Below, piece after piece: positions 33,480 through 42,514 of a DNA stretch of 64,000 nucleotides. Under the pieces are notes generated by a model. It was given only the letters and a program-made list of their open reading frames with translations. It had not been told where the DNA came from and did no database searches. Position numbers and translations under genes: made by a program. Source of the stretch: Pannonibacter phragmitetus DSM 14782 (GTDB taxonomy: Bacteria > Pseudomonadota > Alphaproteobacteria > Rhizobiales > Stappiaceae); contig NZ_KB908218.1 of the NCBI RefSeq assembly GCF_000382365.1, forward strand, positions 1 through 64,000. Reading direction: 5' to 3'. Numbering within the stretch: the stretch's first letter is position 1; every line of letters starts with the position of its first letter.

Positions 33480-34649
33480 TTAAACCTTCTTAGACAGAGA
33501 TGCGGCAACACTTCTTGCTATTGTCTCCGCAAGGGTGACGGGGACCGCATTCCCAAGTTGTCTCATAGCTTCCGACCAGACGCCTTCAATTTTGTAGTTA
33601 TCAGGAAAGGTTTGCAGGCGCGCGCTCTCACGCACGGTGAAGTACCTGACTGAGCCATCTGGCCTAGCCAGCATATTCTCACCACCCGGAACGCCATGAA
33701 CGCCGGCTTTGAGCGTTTTTGCAGGCTCGTCGAGAGGACTCCCCGTATGCCCTGGATACGCTCGCGCGCCAGGCTGCAACCTATGGGCATCATGTCGCGA
33801 AGCCAATGTCGGATTGCGCTCAGGGTCAGGTAAATCGTGAATCGCGTCTCTGACTGTTCTCCAAGGCAGCATTCCCTGGCACATTCCCTCGGCGCGAAGA
33901 ATGCGCGTCTTTGCCTTTTCCGAGACCAGTTGATCACGTTTCCGGACCTTATGCCGATCAAAGTAGGTGCCATGGATTTGATCATGCAATAGAGCTTCGT
34001 ATGAATGGGTTTGTGTTGGGAACGTCCATCCTGACTTCACGTCGTTTCGGAACCCTACGAAAAACACTCGCTCACGTTTCTGCGGGACACCAAAATTAGC
34101 CGCGTTCAGGACTTCAGTTAGCAGCGTATATTCCAGGCCCCGATTGCCGCGCTTGCTGTTGTGATGACGCTCCAGACGGCTCAAGTGCTCGGCCCAGTCC
34201 TCGTCCTTCCGAGAAGTCAGCTCTGGATACTGCATCTGTAGCCGAATGTATTCAAAGTAGTTTCGGAAGCTCTGTCGCGTAAGACCGCGAACGTTCTCGA
34301 AGATAAAGGCCCGAGGTTTGGCTTCGCGAATAGCTCGAACGGCTTCTGGAAACATATCGCGGTCATCGGCATGAGCTTGGTGCCTTCCACCCAAGGAAAA
34401 CGGCTGGCAAGGTGGCCCACCTGAGACAAGGTCTAGCTTTCCTTCGAGGTCACGGAAATCAACCTCTCTTACATCACTATCTACGTGGATTGGCCAATGA
34501 ACAGCCTCGGATTGCTTACTCAGGGTATTTTCCTTGAGCGTGGCTTGACAATGGCGGTTCCATTCAACGATGCGTTGAGGACGAAAACCAGCTCTTGAAA
34601 TACCAATACCTAATCCGCCAGCTCCGGCGAATAGCTCAACTGCCTGCAT
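33480..34649 (-). CDS. DNA (cytosine-5) methyltransferase of type II R-M system
   Basis: The 389-residue enzyme has the ordered m5C motifs. Motif I is ELFAGAGGLGIGISRAGF at the N-terminus, and motif IV is VSGGPPCQPFSLGGRHQAHA with the catalytic Cys. Motif VI is AFIFENVRGL, motif VIII is PQKRERVFFVGFR, and motifs IX and X are RYFTVRESARLQTFPDNY and QLGNAVPVTLAETIA. The target-recognition region lies between residues about 215 and 320. It would protect the host against the adjacent Eco29kI-like nuclease. The gene order places the methyltransferase first, favouring safe establishment. No separate controller gene was seen. Confidence 0.92.
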   Translation of the reverse strand: MQAVELFAGAGGLGIGISRAGFRPQRIVEWNRHCQATLKENTLSKQSEAVHWPIHVDSDVREVDFRDLEGKLDLVSGGPPCQPFSLGGRHQAHADDRDMFPEAVRAIREAKPRAFIFENVRGLTRQSFRNYFEYIRLQMQYPELTSRKDEDWAEHLSRLERHHNSKRGNRGLEYTLLTEVLNAANFGVPQKRERVFFVGFRNDVKSGWTFPTQTHSYEALLHDQIHGTYFDRHKVRKRDQLVSEKAKTRILRAEGMCQGMLPWRTVRDAIHDLPDPERNPTLASRHDAHRLQPGARAYPGHTGSPLDEPAKTLKAGVHGVPGGENMLARPDGSVRYFTVRESARLQTFPDNYKIEGVWSEAMRQLGNAVPVTLAETIARSVAASLSKKV

Positions 34650-34784
34650 GATATATCCCTAGCCAGACTTGTTCTCTCTTTGTTTCTGTGGACAATACAA
34701 CGATTCCGGTGTCGCACGAAAGAGCGAATCGATGGCGAGCGAGGTTGTAGCTTAGGTGTTGATGATTGGTAGCGGTCTTCGAAA

Positions 34785-35246
34785 TCACCCCACCCCAGTC
34801 GACCCAAACCCGCCAGCGCCGCGCTGGGTGGCGTCGAGGGTGGTGACTTCGGTCAGGGCGGCTTGCATGGCCGGGGCGATGATCATCTGGGCGATGCGCA
34901 ACCCGCGGGTGATGGTGAAGGGCTCGTCGCCGTGGTTGATCAGGATGACCTTCACCTCGCCGCGATAATCCGCATCCACCGTGCCGGGGGAGTTCAGAAC
35001 CGTGATGCCGTTCTTGGCGGCAAGGCCGGAGCGGGGGCGGACCTGGCCTTCGAAGCCGCGCGGGATGGCCATGGCAAGGCCGGTCGGCACCATCGCCCTC
35101 TTGCCCGGCTGCAGCACCAGATCTTCGCTCACCGCCGCCATCAGATCAAACCCGGCTGCATCAGCGCTCTGATAGGCGGGCAGCGGCAGGTCTGTGCCAT
35201 GCTCAAGGCGCAGCAGTTCAACGGTGACGGAGGCAGGAACGGACAT
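34785..35246 (-). CDS. dut: dUTP diphosphatase
   Basis: This trimeric enzyme hydrolyses dUTP to dUMP and pyrophosphate. ATG 35246 follows AAGGAG, giving 153 residues; a longer open frame to 35306 lacks support. Motif 1 is [15 protein letters not shown], motif 2 is [15 protein letters not shown], motif 3 is [15 protein letters not shown], and motif 5 is [12 protein letters not shown]. All five conserved motifs appear intact. It is a single gene next to the acquired restriction-modification pair. Confidence 0.94.
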   Translation of the reverse strand: MSVPASVTVELLRLEHGTDLPLPAYQSADAAGFDLMAAVSEDLVLQPGKRAMVPTGLAMAIPRGFEGQVRPRSGLAAKNGITVLNSPGTVDADYRGEVKVILINHGDEPFTITRGLRIAQMIIAPAMQAALTEVTTLDATQRGAGGFGSTGVG

Positions 35247-35476
35247 GGCAATTCTCCTTGAAGGAAATACGGCCCTCTTGCTGTCAGCATTGGCGGCCCA
35301 GCGCAAGCCTTGCGGCCTGCGGTCAACAGGTCATGCGGCACGGCGCGGGATCAGAGACACGGCTTCTGTGTCTCTGAGGTGAACGATCCGTCGCATTTGC
35401 GCCTCTTTATTCACGGCGGAAACATTCCTATTCTCAGACCCAAGATCGACACCCCTGTGTCCTTTGGAGGGATCAC

Positions 35477-36265
35477 ATGTCTGCCACAGGATTTGAACCG
35501 CTGTTTCTGGCCCATGGCTCGCCCATGCTGGCGATTGCCGACAGCGCCGCGCACCGGTTTCTGAAGGCGCTGGGGCCCAGCCTGCCGCGCCCGCGTGCCA
35601 TCGTGGTGCTGTCGCCCCACTGGGAGACGGAGGGCCTCCGGGTTTCCGCCCCCGGCCCGCTGCGCACCATCCATGATTTCGGCGGCTTTCCCCGTGCCCT
35701 GTTCGAGATCCAGTATCCGGCCAGCGCCCCGGAAGATGTGACCGGCGAGGTGATGGACAAGCTGAGCGCCGCAGGCATCGAGGCAGAGGTCGACCCCACA
35801 TGGGGGCTGGATCACGGCGCCTGGGTGCCGCTTTCTCTCGCCTATCCGCAGGCGGATATTCCGGTCGTCGCCCTCTCCCTGCCGCTCAGCTACGGCCCGC
35901 AGGAGCTGCTGGAGCTGGGCGAGGCGCTGAGCGGGTTGCAGGACAGCGGCGTGCTGATCATTGCCACCGGCAGCACCACCCACAACCTGCGCCAGCTGAT
36001 GCCGCAGAACAGCCCCACGCCGGACTGGGCCAAGGCCTTTGACGCCTGGCTGGATCAGGGACTTCTCACCGGCGAAGCGGAGCGGATCACGGATCTCGAC
36101 GCCGCCCCCGGCTACCGGATGGCGCACCCGAGGGAGGAGCACCTTCTGCCCGTGTTCTTCGCGCTTGGCGGGGGCGGCAAGGGCGCCAGAGGCGAGCTGC
36201 TTCACCGCACCTACGAATACGGCACCCTGTCCATGTCCTACTACCGGTTCGGAAAAGCAGCTTAG
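35477..36265 (+). CDS. Class III extradiol dioxygenase, DODA/LigB type
   Basis: The 262-aa non-haem iron enzyme belongs to the LigB family related to E. coli YgiD, a DOPA 4,5-dioxygenase. Metal-site histidines are visible in LFLAHGSPMLAI, VVLSPHWETEG and WGLDHGAWVPLSLAYP. PREEHLLPVFFALG carries another conserved His. The C-terminus YEYGTLSMSYYRFG is typical. It is a single gene between dut and a repeat-rich gap. The natural aromatic substrate is not known. Confidence 0.85.
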   Translation: MSATGFEPLFLAHGSPMLAIADSAAHRFLKALGPSLPRPRAIVVLSPHWETEGLRVSAPGPLRTIHDFGGFPRALFEIQYPASAPEDVTGEVMDKLSAAGIEAEVDPTWGLDHGAWVPLSLAYPQADIPVVALSLPLSYGPQELLELGEALSGLQDSGVLIIATGSTTHNLRQLMPQNSPTPDWAKAFDAWLDQGLLTGEAERITDLDAAPGYRMAHPREEHLLPVFFALGGGGKGARGELLHRTYEYGTLSMSYYRFGKAA

Positions 36266-36367
36266 GGGATGTGGTACCTGCCCTGAGGCTTTGAGGGGCT
36301 TTGCTACCTTGCGCCGGAAAAACGAGCAGTTTCAGAGTCTTACCGCTCTGGCTGAAGCCTCTCTTTT

Positions 36368-36526
36368 CCCCTCCCCCTTGAGGGGAGGGGGTAGGGGTGG
36401 GGGTCTTCACGCAGGAGCGCTGCTTGACAGGAACTTGTCTCAGCACAGGGTAGCTTCAATGAAAACACCCCGTGTTTTCAGCCTGTTACCCCCACCCCTC
36501 ACCCCTCCCCTCAAGGGGGAGGGGGA
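36368..36526. repeat. G-rich/C-rich long inverted repeat element
   Basis: The arm at about 36368-36404 begins CCCCTCCCCCTTGAGGGG and ends AGGGGTGGGGGT. Its inverted copy lies at 36488-36526, nearly perfect over about 38 bases, around an 83-base centre. Each arm itself holds a CCCCTCCCC-TTGA-GGGGAGGGG palindrome. The same class of purine-strand palindromes is scattered through many alphaproteobacterial intergenic regions. No protein is encoded. Confidence 0.72.
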
Positions 36527-36572
36527 CTGAAACGCCGTGCTTGGGCAATCAGACTGCGGGCTTTCCCGCCTC

Positions 36573-36676
36573 GTCATCCCCACGAAGGTGGGGATCCAGT
36601 ATCCCCGGGATCTGCGATCATTTCCGCCGGGGTTACTAGATCCCGGTCTTGCCGCTTTGCGGCAAACCGGATGACG
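36573..36676. repeat. Dispersed palindromic repeat with GTCATCC ends
   Basis: The element starts GTCATCCCCACGAAGGTGGG then GATCCAGTA, and ends CCGGATGAC, so its termini are inverted. An internal hairpin TTGCCGC-TTT-GCGGCAA lies at about 36651-36667. A second member of the family, in opposite orientation, is at 55415-55443. Together with the adjacent G-rich element it fills the gene-free gap 36266-36695. Confidence 0.65.
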
Positions 36677-36695
36677 CAGAGAATAGGGCCCCGCC

Positions 36696-37424
36696 TCACA
36701 GCGCCGCTTCGATCTCCGCGGCGATGGCCTCTGCGGCGCGGCGGGGGTCGGCGGCGCGGCTGATGGGGCGGCCGATAACGAGATAGTCGGACCCGGCGCG
36801 GATGGCATCGCCCGGCGTCATCACGCGTTTCTGGTCGCCCTTGTCGCTGCCGGCGGGCCGCACGCCGGGCGTCACCACCACCAGCTCGCCGCCCACAGCC
36901 TTGCGCACAAGGCCTGCTTCCAGCGGCGAGCAGACGATGCCGCCCATGCCGGCGGCCCGTGCATCCCCGGCGCGTGCCTCGACAAGGCCCGCCACCGGCC
37001 CGCGATAACCGGCCGCCACCAGATCCTCCTCGTCCATGGAGGTCAGAACCGTGACGCCGAGCAGGCAGAGATCCCCGGCATCCGTTTCCTGCAAGGCGGC
37101 GACGGCGGCGCGCATGGTCTTGGGGTAGGCATGCAGCGTGACGAAGCGCACGCCCATGCGGGCGATGTTGCGCACGGCGCTGGCAATGGTGTTGTCGATG
37201 TCGAGCAGCTTCACGTCGAGGAACACCTCGATGCCCTCGCCCGCCAGCTCTTCGGCGAGCCTCAGCCCGCCTGCAAACTGCAGCTCCATGCCGATCTTGT
37301 AGACCCCGACGGCGCCCTTCGTCGCCGCAATCAGCGCCCGCGCCTCCTCAACCGTGGGCACATCCAGCGGCAGCATCAGGCGGTGAGTGGCGGACTTGGG
37401 GGCAAAGCGGCTGGAGGCGGCCAT
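36696..37424 (-). CDS. pyrF: Orotidine 5'-phosphate decarboxylase
   Basis: This enzyme catalyses the last step of UMP synthesis. The 242-residue TIM barrel has MLPLDVPTVEEARALI, then the catalytic DVKLLDIDNTIASAVR (equivalent to the usual DLKxxDIPNT). VTLHAYPKTMRAAVAAL, VVVTPGVRPAGSDKGDQKRV and SDYLVIGRPISRAADP complete the phosphate site. The D-K-x-x-D tetrad is intact although the flanking residues differ from E. coli. It is divergent from hisB. Confidence 0.92.
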   Translation of the reverse strand: MAASSRFAPKSATHRLMLPLDVPTVEEARALIAATKGAVGVYKIGMELQFAGGLRLAEELAGEGIEVFLDVKLLDIDNTIASAVRNIARMGVRFVTLHAYPKTMRAAVAALQETDAGDLCLLGVTVLTSMDEEDLVAAGYRGPVAGLVEARAGDARAAGMGGIVCSPLEAGLVRKAVGGELVVVTPGVRPAGSDKGDQKRVMTPGDAIRAGSDYLVIGRPISRAADPRRAAEAIAAEIEAAL

Positions 37425-37636
37425 CCGGGTTTCCTTTCATGGTGGCGTGAGGCGTTGCCGCTTCCTAGCAGGCCCGTTGCAGCAACGCCAGAACCGCGCA
37501 ACTCCCCGGCTTCGATGATCTGGCAAAGAAGTCTCTGGCCAGATTGCCCATTTGTGTTTCAATGATTGGCACCGCCTGCTAAAACGGCGCGGTTTCGCCA
37601 GGCAGGTAGTAAGGCTGGCCGATGGAAGGATGACAG

Positions 37637-38230
37637 ATGCGCACAGCGGCAATCTCGCGCAACACCAAGGAAACCCGCATTGACGTCGAGATCAATCTCG
37701 ATGGCACCGGCGCCTATGACGTGGCGACGGGCGCCGGCTTCTTCGACCATATGCTGGAACAGCTTGCGCGCCATTCGCTGATCGACATCAAGGTGCGCGC
37801 CGAGGGCGACACCCATATCGACTTCCACCACACGGTGGAGGACACCGGCATCGCGCTGGGGCAGGCCCTGTCGCAGGCGCTGGGGTCCATGTCCGGCATC
37901 ACCCGCTATGCAGACACGCATCTGGCCATGGACGAGGCGCTGACGCGCTGCGCGCTGGATGTGTCCGGCCGGCCCTTCCTCGTCTGGCAGGTGGAGTTTT
38001 CCCGCGACAAGGTGGGCGAGTTCGACACCGAGCTGTTCGAGGAATTCTTCCGCGCCTTCGCCATGAATGCGGGCATCACCCTGCATGTCGCCAACATCTA
38101 TGGCAGCAACTGCCACCATATCGCGGAAACCTGTTTCAAGGCCGTGGCGCGTTCGCTGCGCAAGGCCATCGAGATCGACCCGCGCCAGGCGGGCCGCGTG
38201 CCCACCACCAAGGGCCAGCTTGGCGGCTGA
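37637..38230 (+). CDS. hisB: Imidazoleglycerol-phosphate dehydratase
   Basis: The 197-residue monofunctional HisB removes water from imidazoleglycerol phosphate in histidine synthesis. Metal-binding [15 protein letters not shown] and [20 protein letters not shown] are present. [20 protein letters not shown] and [20 protein letters not shown] are also present. It starts the his operon in this window, with twelve bases to the DUF2628 gene. No his leader attenuator was seen. Confidence 0.95.
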   Translation: MRTAAISRNTKETRIDVEINLDGTGAYDVATGAGFFDHMLEQLARHSLIDIKVRAEGDTHIDFHHTVEDTGIALGQALSQALGSMSGITRYADTHLAMDEALTRCALDVSGRPFLVWQVEFSRDKVGEFDTELFEEFFRAFAMNAGITLHVANIYGSNCHHIAETCFKAVARSLRKAIEIDPRQAGRVPTTKGQLGG

Positions 38231-38242
38231 GGAGGCAGGGCA

Positions 38243-38749
38243 ATGAGCACATACATGGTCATGCTGCCGCCGGAGGCGGAGGGGCGTGAACTGACGCCCG
38301 CCATGGCGCAAAGGGCGGTTTTCGTCCGCGACGGTTTCTCCACCCCGGCGCTGGTCTTCACCGGCATCTGGATGCTGGTGCACCGGCTGTGGCTGCCGTT
38401 TCTGGCCTATCTCACCGTTTCGCTGGTGCTGGAGCTGATTGCGCAGAATTTCAGCCAGTCGATCCCCGGCGTTCTGGCCTTCCTGACCGGCATTCTCATC
38501 GGTCTTGAAAGCGGCAACCTGCGGCGCTGGTCGCTGGAGCGCAAGGGCTGGATCTTTGCCGGCGTTGTCACGGGGCAGGACAGAGAAGAGGCCGAGCTGC
38601 GCTTCTTCAACGCCTACCGCCCGGCCCCTCGCCCGGTGGACACACCGGCTGCCCCGCAGCCGCAGGGCTTCGTGCCGCGCTTTGGCCGTGAGCAGGTGAT
38701 CGGCCTGACGCTGTCCGGCTCCGGATTCGCAGGAGAAGGTGCAAGATGA
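38243..38749 (+). CDS. DUF2628 membrane protein within the his operon
   Basis: The 168-aa protein has a short N-terminal cytoplasmic part, a basic patch and hydrophobic segments at about 45-100 ([20 protein letters not shown] and [20 protein letters not shown]). A soluble tail ends in FAGEGAR. It matches the DUF2628 family, which is often found between hisB and hisH in Hyphomicrobiales. Its stop overlaps the hisH start. The constant position suggests co-expression, but no enzymatic role is known. Confidence 0.78.
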   Translation: MSTYMVMLPPEAEGRELTPAMAQRAVFVRDGFSTPALVFTGIWMLVHRLWLPFLAYLTVSLVLELIAQNFSQSIPGVLAFLTGILIGLESGNLRRWSLERKGWIFAGVVTGQDREEAELRFFNAYRPAPRPVDTPAAPQPQGFVPRFGREQVIGLTLSGSGFAGEGAR

Positions 38750-39399
38750 CTGTCGCCATCATTGACTATGGCTCGGGCAACCTGCGCTCGGCTGCCAAGG
38801 CCTTCGAACGCGCCGCCCGTGATCATGCAAAGGTGCCGGATGTGATCGTCACCTCCGATCCGGACCAGGTGCTGAAGGCTGACCGCATCGTCCTTCCGGG
38901 CGTCGGCGCCTTTGCCGATTGCCGCCGCGGGCTTGAGGCCGTCGAGGGCATGCGCGAGGCGCTGGAGGAAAGCGTGCGCCGCAAGGGCAAACCCTTCATG
39001 GGCATCTGCGTCGGCATGCAGCTGATGGCCTCGCGCGGGCTGGAATTCGAAACGGTGGAAGGCCTCGGCTGGATCGACGGCGATGTTACGGCGATGCAGC
39101 CGTCTGATCCGTCGCTGAAGATCCCGCACATGGGCTGGAACACGATCAGCGTGCATCCGCAGTCGCACCCCGTTCTCAAGGGGCTGGCCACCGGGCCGGA
39201 CGGGCTGCATGCCTATTTCGTCCATTCCTTCCATTTCGCCTGCGCCCGCCCGGAAGACCGGCTGGCCACCTTCGACTATGCCGGCACCTTCACCGCGATG
39301 GTGGCGCGCGACACAATGGTGGGCACCCAGTTTCACCCGGAAAAGAGCCAGCGGCTCGGCCTCGGCCTCATTGCCAACTTCCTTGACTGGAAGCCCTGA
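38746..39399 (+). CDS. hisH: Imidazole glycerol phosphate synthase, glutaminase subunit
   Basis: HisH supplies ammonia from glutamine to HisF. The 217-aa class I amidotransferase has the nucleophile elbow [13 protein letters not shown] with Cys near residue 87. The His-Glu pair lies in [14 protein letters not shown] near residue 198, and the N-terminus is [20 protein letters not shown]. It overlaps the upstream gene by four bases and precedes hisA. Confidence 0.95.
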   Translation: MTVAIIDYGSGNLRSAAKAFERAARDHAKVPDVIVTSDPDQVLKADRIVLPGVGAFADCRRGLEAVEGMREALEESVRRKGKPFMGICVGMQLMASRGLEFETVEGLGWIDGDVTAMQPSDPSLKIPHMGWNTISVHPQSHPVLKGLATGPDGLHAYFVHSFHFACARPEDRLATFDYAGTFTAMVARDTMVGTQFHPEKSQRLGLGLIANFLDWKP

Positions 39400-39455
39400 G
39401 GCCCGGCTTTCATGCACGACCAAGGCGCGGCAGGCGCCGCAAGAGAGACATTGCA

Positions 39456-40199
39456 ATGATCCTTTTTCCCGCCATCGACCTCAAGGACGGCCAGTGCGTG
39501 CGCCTGAAACTGGGCGACATGGACCAGGCCACCGTGTTCAACGACAATCCGGCAGCGCAGGCCAGGGCCTTTGAAGATCAGGGCTTTGAATATCTGCACG
39601 TGGTTGACCTCAACGGCGCCTTTGCCGGGGAAAGCGTCAACGGCGCGGCGGTGGAAGCCATTCTTGGCGCAACGAAAAACCCGGTGCAGCTGGGCGGCGG
39701 CATCCGCACGCTCGCCCATATCGAAAGCTGGCTGGCCAAGGGCATCACCCGCGTCATCCTCGGCACCGTCGCAGTGCGCGACCCGGAGCTGGTGCGCGAG
39801 GCCTGCCGCCAGTTCCCCGGCAAGGTCGCCGTCGGCATCGACGCCAAGGGCGGCCATGTGGCGGTGGAAGGCTGGGCGGAAACCTCCGAACTCACCGCCG
39901 TGGATCTTGCCAAACGCTTCGAGGATGCCGGCGTTTCGGCCATCATCTACACGGATATCGACCGGGACGGCGTGCTGAAGGGCCTCAACATCCCCTCAAC
40001 GCTGGAACTGGCGGCTGCCGTGTCCATTCCCGTCATTGCTTCGGGGGGGCTTGCCTCCATCGAGGACATCAAGCGCCTGCTGCAGCCGGACTGCGCCATC
40101 CTGGAAGGCGCCATCTCCGGCCGCGCCCTCTACGACGGCCGCCTCGACCCAGCCGAAGCCATGGCCCTGATCCGGGCGGCAAGGGAGACCAAGGCATGA
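39456..40199 (+). CDS. hisA: ProFAR isomerase HisA
   Basis: HisA performs the Amadori rearrangement of ProFAR. The 247-aa half-barrel duplicate shows [20 protein letters not shown] with the first catalytic Asp, then [33 protein letters not shown] and [20 protein letters not shown] with the second catalytic Asp follow. [16 protein letters not shown] completes the pattern. It overlaps hisF by four bases. Confidence 0.95.
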   Translation: MILFPAIDLKDGQCVRLKLGDMDQATVFNDNPAAQARAFEDQGFEYLHVVDLNGAFAGESVNGAAVEAILGATKNPVQLGGGIRTLAHIESWLAKGITRVILGTVAVRDPELVREACRQFPGKVAVGIDAKGGHVAVEGWAETSELTAVDLAKRFEDAGVSAIIYTDIDRDGVLKGLNIPSTLELAAAVSIPVIASGGLASIEDIKRLLQPDCAILEGAISGRALYDGRLDPAEAMALIRAARETKA

Positions 40200-40975
40200 C
40201 CCTCAAGGCCCGCATCATTCCCTGTCTCGACGTCAAGGACGGCCGTGTCGTCAAGGGCGTCAACTTCGTTGATCTGGTGGATGCCGGAGACCCGGTGGAG
40301 GCGGCCAAGGCCTATGATGCCGCTGGTGCCGACGAGCTGTGCTTCCTCGACATCACCGCCAGCCACGAGGGCCGGGACACGATCTTCGACGTGGTGCGGC
40401 GCACGGCGGAGGCCTGCTTCATGCCCGTCACCGTCGGCGGCGGCGTGCGCACGGTGGAGGATATCCGCAAGCTGCTCATCGCTGGCGCCGACAAGGTGTC
40501 AATCAACACGGCTGCGGTGAAGAACCCGGATTTCGTGCGGGAGGCTGCCGAGAAATTCGGGGCCCAGTGCATCGTTGTCTCCATCGACGCCAAGCAGGTG
40601 AATGCCGAGGGCGAGGCACCGCGCTTCGAGATCTTCACCCATGGCGGGCGCAACGCCACCGGCATTGATGCCGTGGAATTTGCCCGGAAAGTGGTGGAGC
40701 TGGGCGCTGGTGAACTGCTGGTCACCTCCATGGACCGGGACGGCACCAAGTCCGGCTACAACATTGCCCTGACGCGGGCGATTGCCGATGCAGTGCCCGT
40801 GCCGGTGATTGCCTCGGGCGGCGTTGGTAATCTCGACCATCTCGTCGAAGGTGTGCGCGATGGCCATGCGACGGCGGTTCTGGCTGCCTCGATCTTCCAT
40901 TTCGGCACCTACAGCATCGGTGAGGCAAAAGCCCACATGGCCGCTGCCGGCATACCTATGCGAATGGATACCTGA
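40196..40975 (+). CDS. hisF: Imidazole glycerol phosphate synthase, cyclase subunit
   Basis: HisF forms imidazoleglycerol phosphate and AICAR using ammonia delivered by HisH. The 259-residue barrel begins [20 protein letters not shown] with catalytic Asp. It includes [59 protein letters not shown] and [20 protein letters not shown] with the second Asp. It is coupled to hisA and followed by hisE after 53 bases. Confidence 0.96.
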   Translation: MTLKARIIPCLDVKDGRVVKGVNFVDLVDAGDPVEAAKAYDAAGADELCFLDITASHEGRDTIFDVVRRTAEACFMPVTVGGGVRTVEDIRKLLIAGADKVSINTAAVKNPDFVREAAEKFGAQCIVVSIDAKQVNAEGEAPRFEIFTHGGRNATGIDAVEFARKVVELGAGELLVTSMDRDGTKSGYNIALTRAIADAVPVPVIASGGVGNLDHLVEGVRDGHATAVLAASIFHFGTYSIGEAKAHMAAAGIPMRMDT

Positions 40976-41028
40976 TTTCAGGCGAAATCCGGTGTAAGTT
41001 TCACGCGTTACGGGAAAAGACAGCTCTG

Positions 41029-41352
41029 ATGACCGCATTCACTCTGGCCGATCTGGAAGCCATCGTAGCGGCCCGTGCGGCAAGCGATGATGACATGTCC
41101 TACACCCGCAAGCTGATCGGCAAAGGCGTTGGCAAATGCGCCCAGAAACTGGGCGAAGAAGCCGTGGAAGCCGCCATTGCCGCCGTGCAGGGTGACAGGG
41201 ACGGCCTCCGGGGCGAAGCTGCGGACCTTCTGTATCACCTCATGGTGGTGCTGAAAGTCAGCGGCATCAGCCTCGATGAGGTCATGGCCGAACTGGCATC
41301 ACGGACCGGTCAGACCGGCCTTGAGGAAAAAGCCTCGCGGCCTGCCAGTTAA
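41029..41352 (+). CDS. hisE: Phosphoribosyl-ATP diphosphatase
   Basis: The 107-aa protein hydrolyses phosphoribosyl-ATP to phosphoribosyl-AMP. The MazG-like helix pattern is [20 protein letters not shown] then [10 protein letters not shown], followed by [20 protein letters not shown]. The Glu and Asp metal ligands (EEAVEA and EAADLLYH) are intact. It ends the his genes here; hisI must be elsewhere. Confidence 0.94.
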   Translation: MTAFTLADLEAIVAARAASDDDMSYTRKLIGKGVGKCAQKLGEEAVEAAIAAVQGDRDGLRGEAADLLYHLMVVLKVSGISLDEVMAELASRTGQTGLEEKASRPAS

Positions 41353-41523
41353 ATCCGGCATCCGGTGAGTGAATCTCATCGGGGCGGGGCCAGCCCATAC
41401 GGCACTCGCGCCCTCCAAGGCATGAGGCGCCCGTCATGAAAGGCTTGGCATAAAGCACCCATCCGGACCCCGAAGGCCCGAATGCAAGCCCAAGCCCTTG
41501 GAACAACAGGGACAGAGCCGCCC

Positions 41524-42489
41524 ATGGACCAGACTGTCACCCGCCCCGAGACCATGGACCTGTCGCCGTACAGGGTCTTTACCGAAGCAGAATGGTCGCG
41601 TCTGCGCGCCGATACACCGATGACGCTGACTTCCGCCGAAGTGACGGAACTGCGGGCGCTGAATGATCCGATCTCGATGGCGCAGGTCGAGAGCATCTAT
41701 CTGCCGCTGTCGCGGCTTCTGGCCTATTACGCTGAGGCAACCCTGATCCTGCATCAGGCAACGAAGCGCTTCCTTGGCGTGGCGGAGAGCAAGACGCCCT
41801 TCATCATCGGCGTTGCAGGCTCCGTGGCGGTGGGCAAGTCCACCACCTCGCGCATCCTGCGGGCGCTGCTGGCCCGCTGGCCGGCAAGCCCGAAGGTAGA
41901 TCTTGTCACCACCGACGGGTTCCTCTTCCCCAATGCGGTGCTGGAAGCCGAGGGCCTGATGCAGCGCAAGGGCTTTCCCGAAAGCTTTGACCGCACTGCG
42001 CTTCTGACCTTCCTGTCAGACATCAAGGCAGGCAAGCGCAATGTGCGGGCGCCGCTCTACTCGCACTTTTACTATGATGTGATGCCGGGGCATTCGGTTA
42101 CCATCGACCAGCCGGACATCCTCATCGTCGAAGGGCTGAATGTGCTGCAGACGCGGGAGCTGCCGAAGGATGGCCGCGCCGTGCCCTTCGTCTCCGATTT
42201 CTTCGACTTCTCGGTCTATATCGACGCGCCGGAGGATATTCTGGAGACCTGGTACGTGGAGCGCTTCATGCACCTGCGCGAAACCGCCTTCCGCGACCCC
42301 GGCTCCTACTTCCACCGCTACTCGCGGATTACGGATGAGGAAGCCCTCGCCACCGCCAAGACCATCTGGACCAACATCAACCTGCTGAACCTGCAGGAAA
42401 ACATTCTGCCGACGCGCCCGCGCGCCGACCTGATCCTGACCAAGGATGCCAATCACCGGATTTCAAAAGTCGCCCTGCGGCGCATCTGA
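41524..42489 (+). CDS. coaA: Pantothenate kinase type I
   Basis: CoaA phosphorylates pantothenate, the first step in coenzyme A synthesis. From ATG 41524 it has 321 residues, close to the E. coli length. The P-loop is [20 protein letters not shown] near residue 100. [37 protein letters not shown] and [17 protein letters not shown] are all characteristic. It follows hisE, an order conserved in Hyphomicrobiales. Confidence 0.94.
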   Translation: MDQTVTRPETMDLSPYRVFTEAEWSRLRADTPMTLTSAEVTELRALNDPISMAQVESIYLPLSRLLAYYAEATLILHQATKRFLGVAESKTPFIIGVAGSVAVGKSTTSRILRALLARWPASPKVDLVTTDGFLFPNAVLEAEGLMQRKGFPESFDRTALLTFLSDIKAGKRNVRAPLYSHFYYDVMPGHSVTIDQPDILIVEGLNVLQTRELPKDGRAVPFVSDFFDFSVYIDAPEDILETWYVERFMHLRETAFRDPGSYFHRYSRITDEEALATAKTIWTNINLLNLQENILPTRPRADLILTKDANHRISKVALRRI

Positions 42490-42514
42490 AATCCGGGAGA
42501 AGGCCGGGCTGAAC

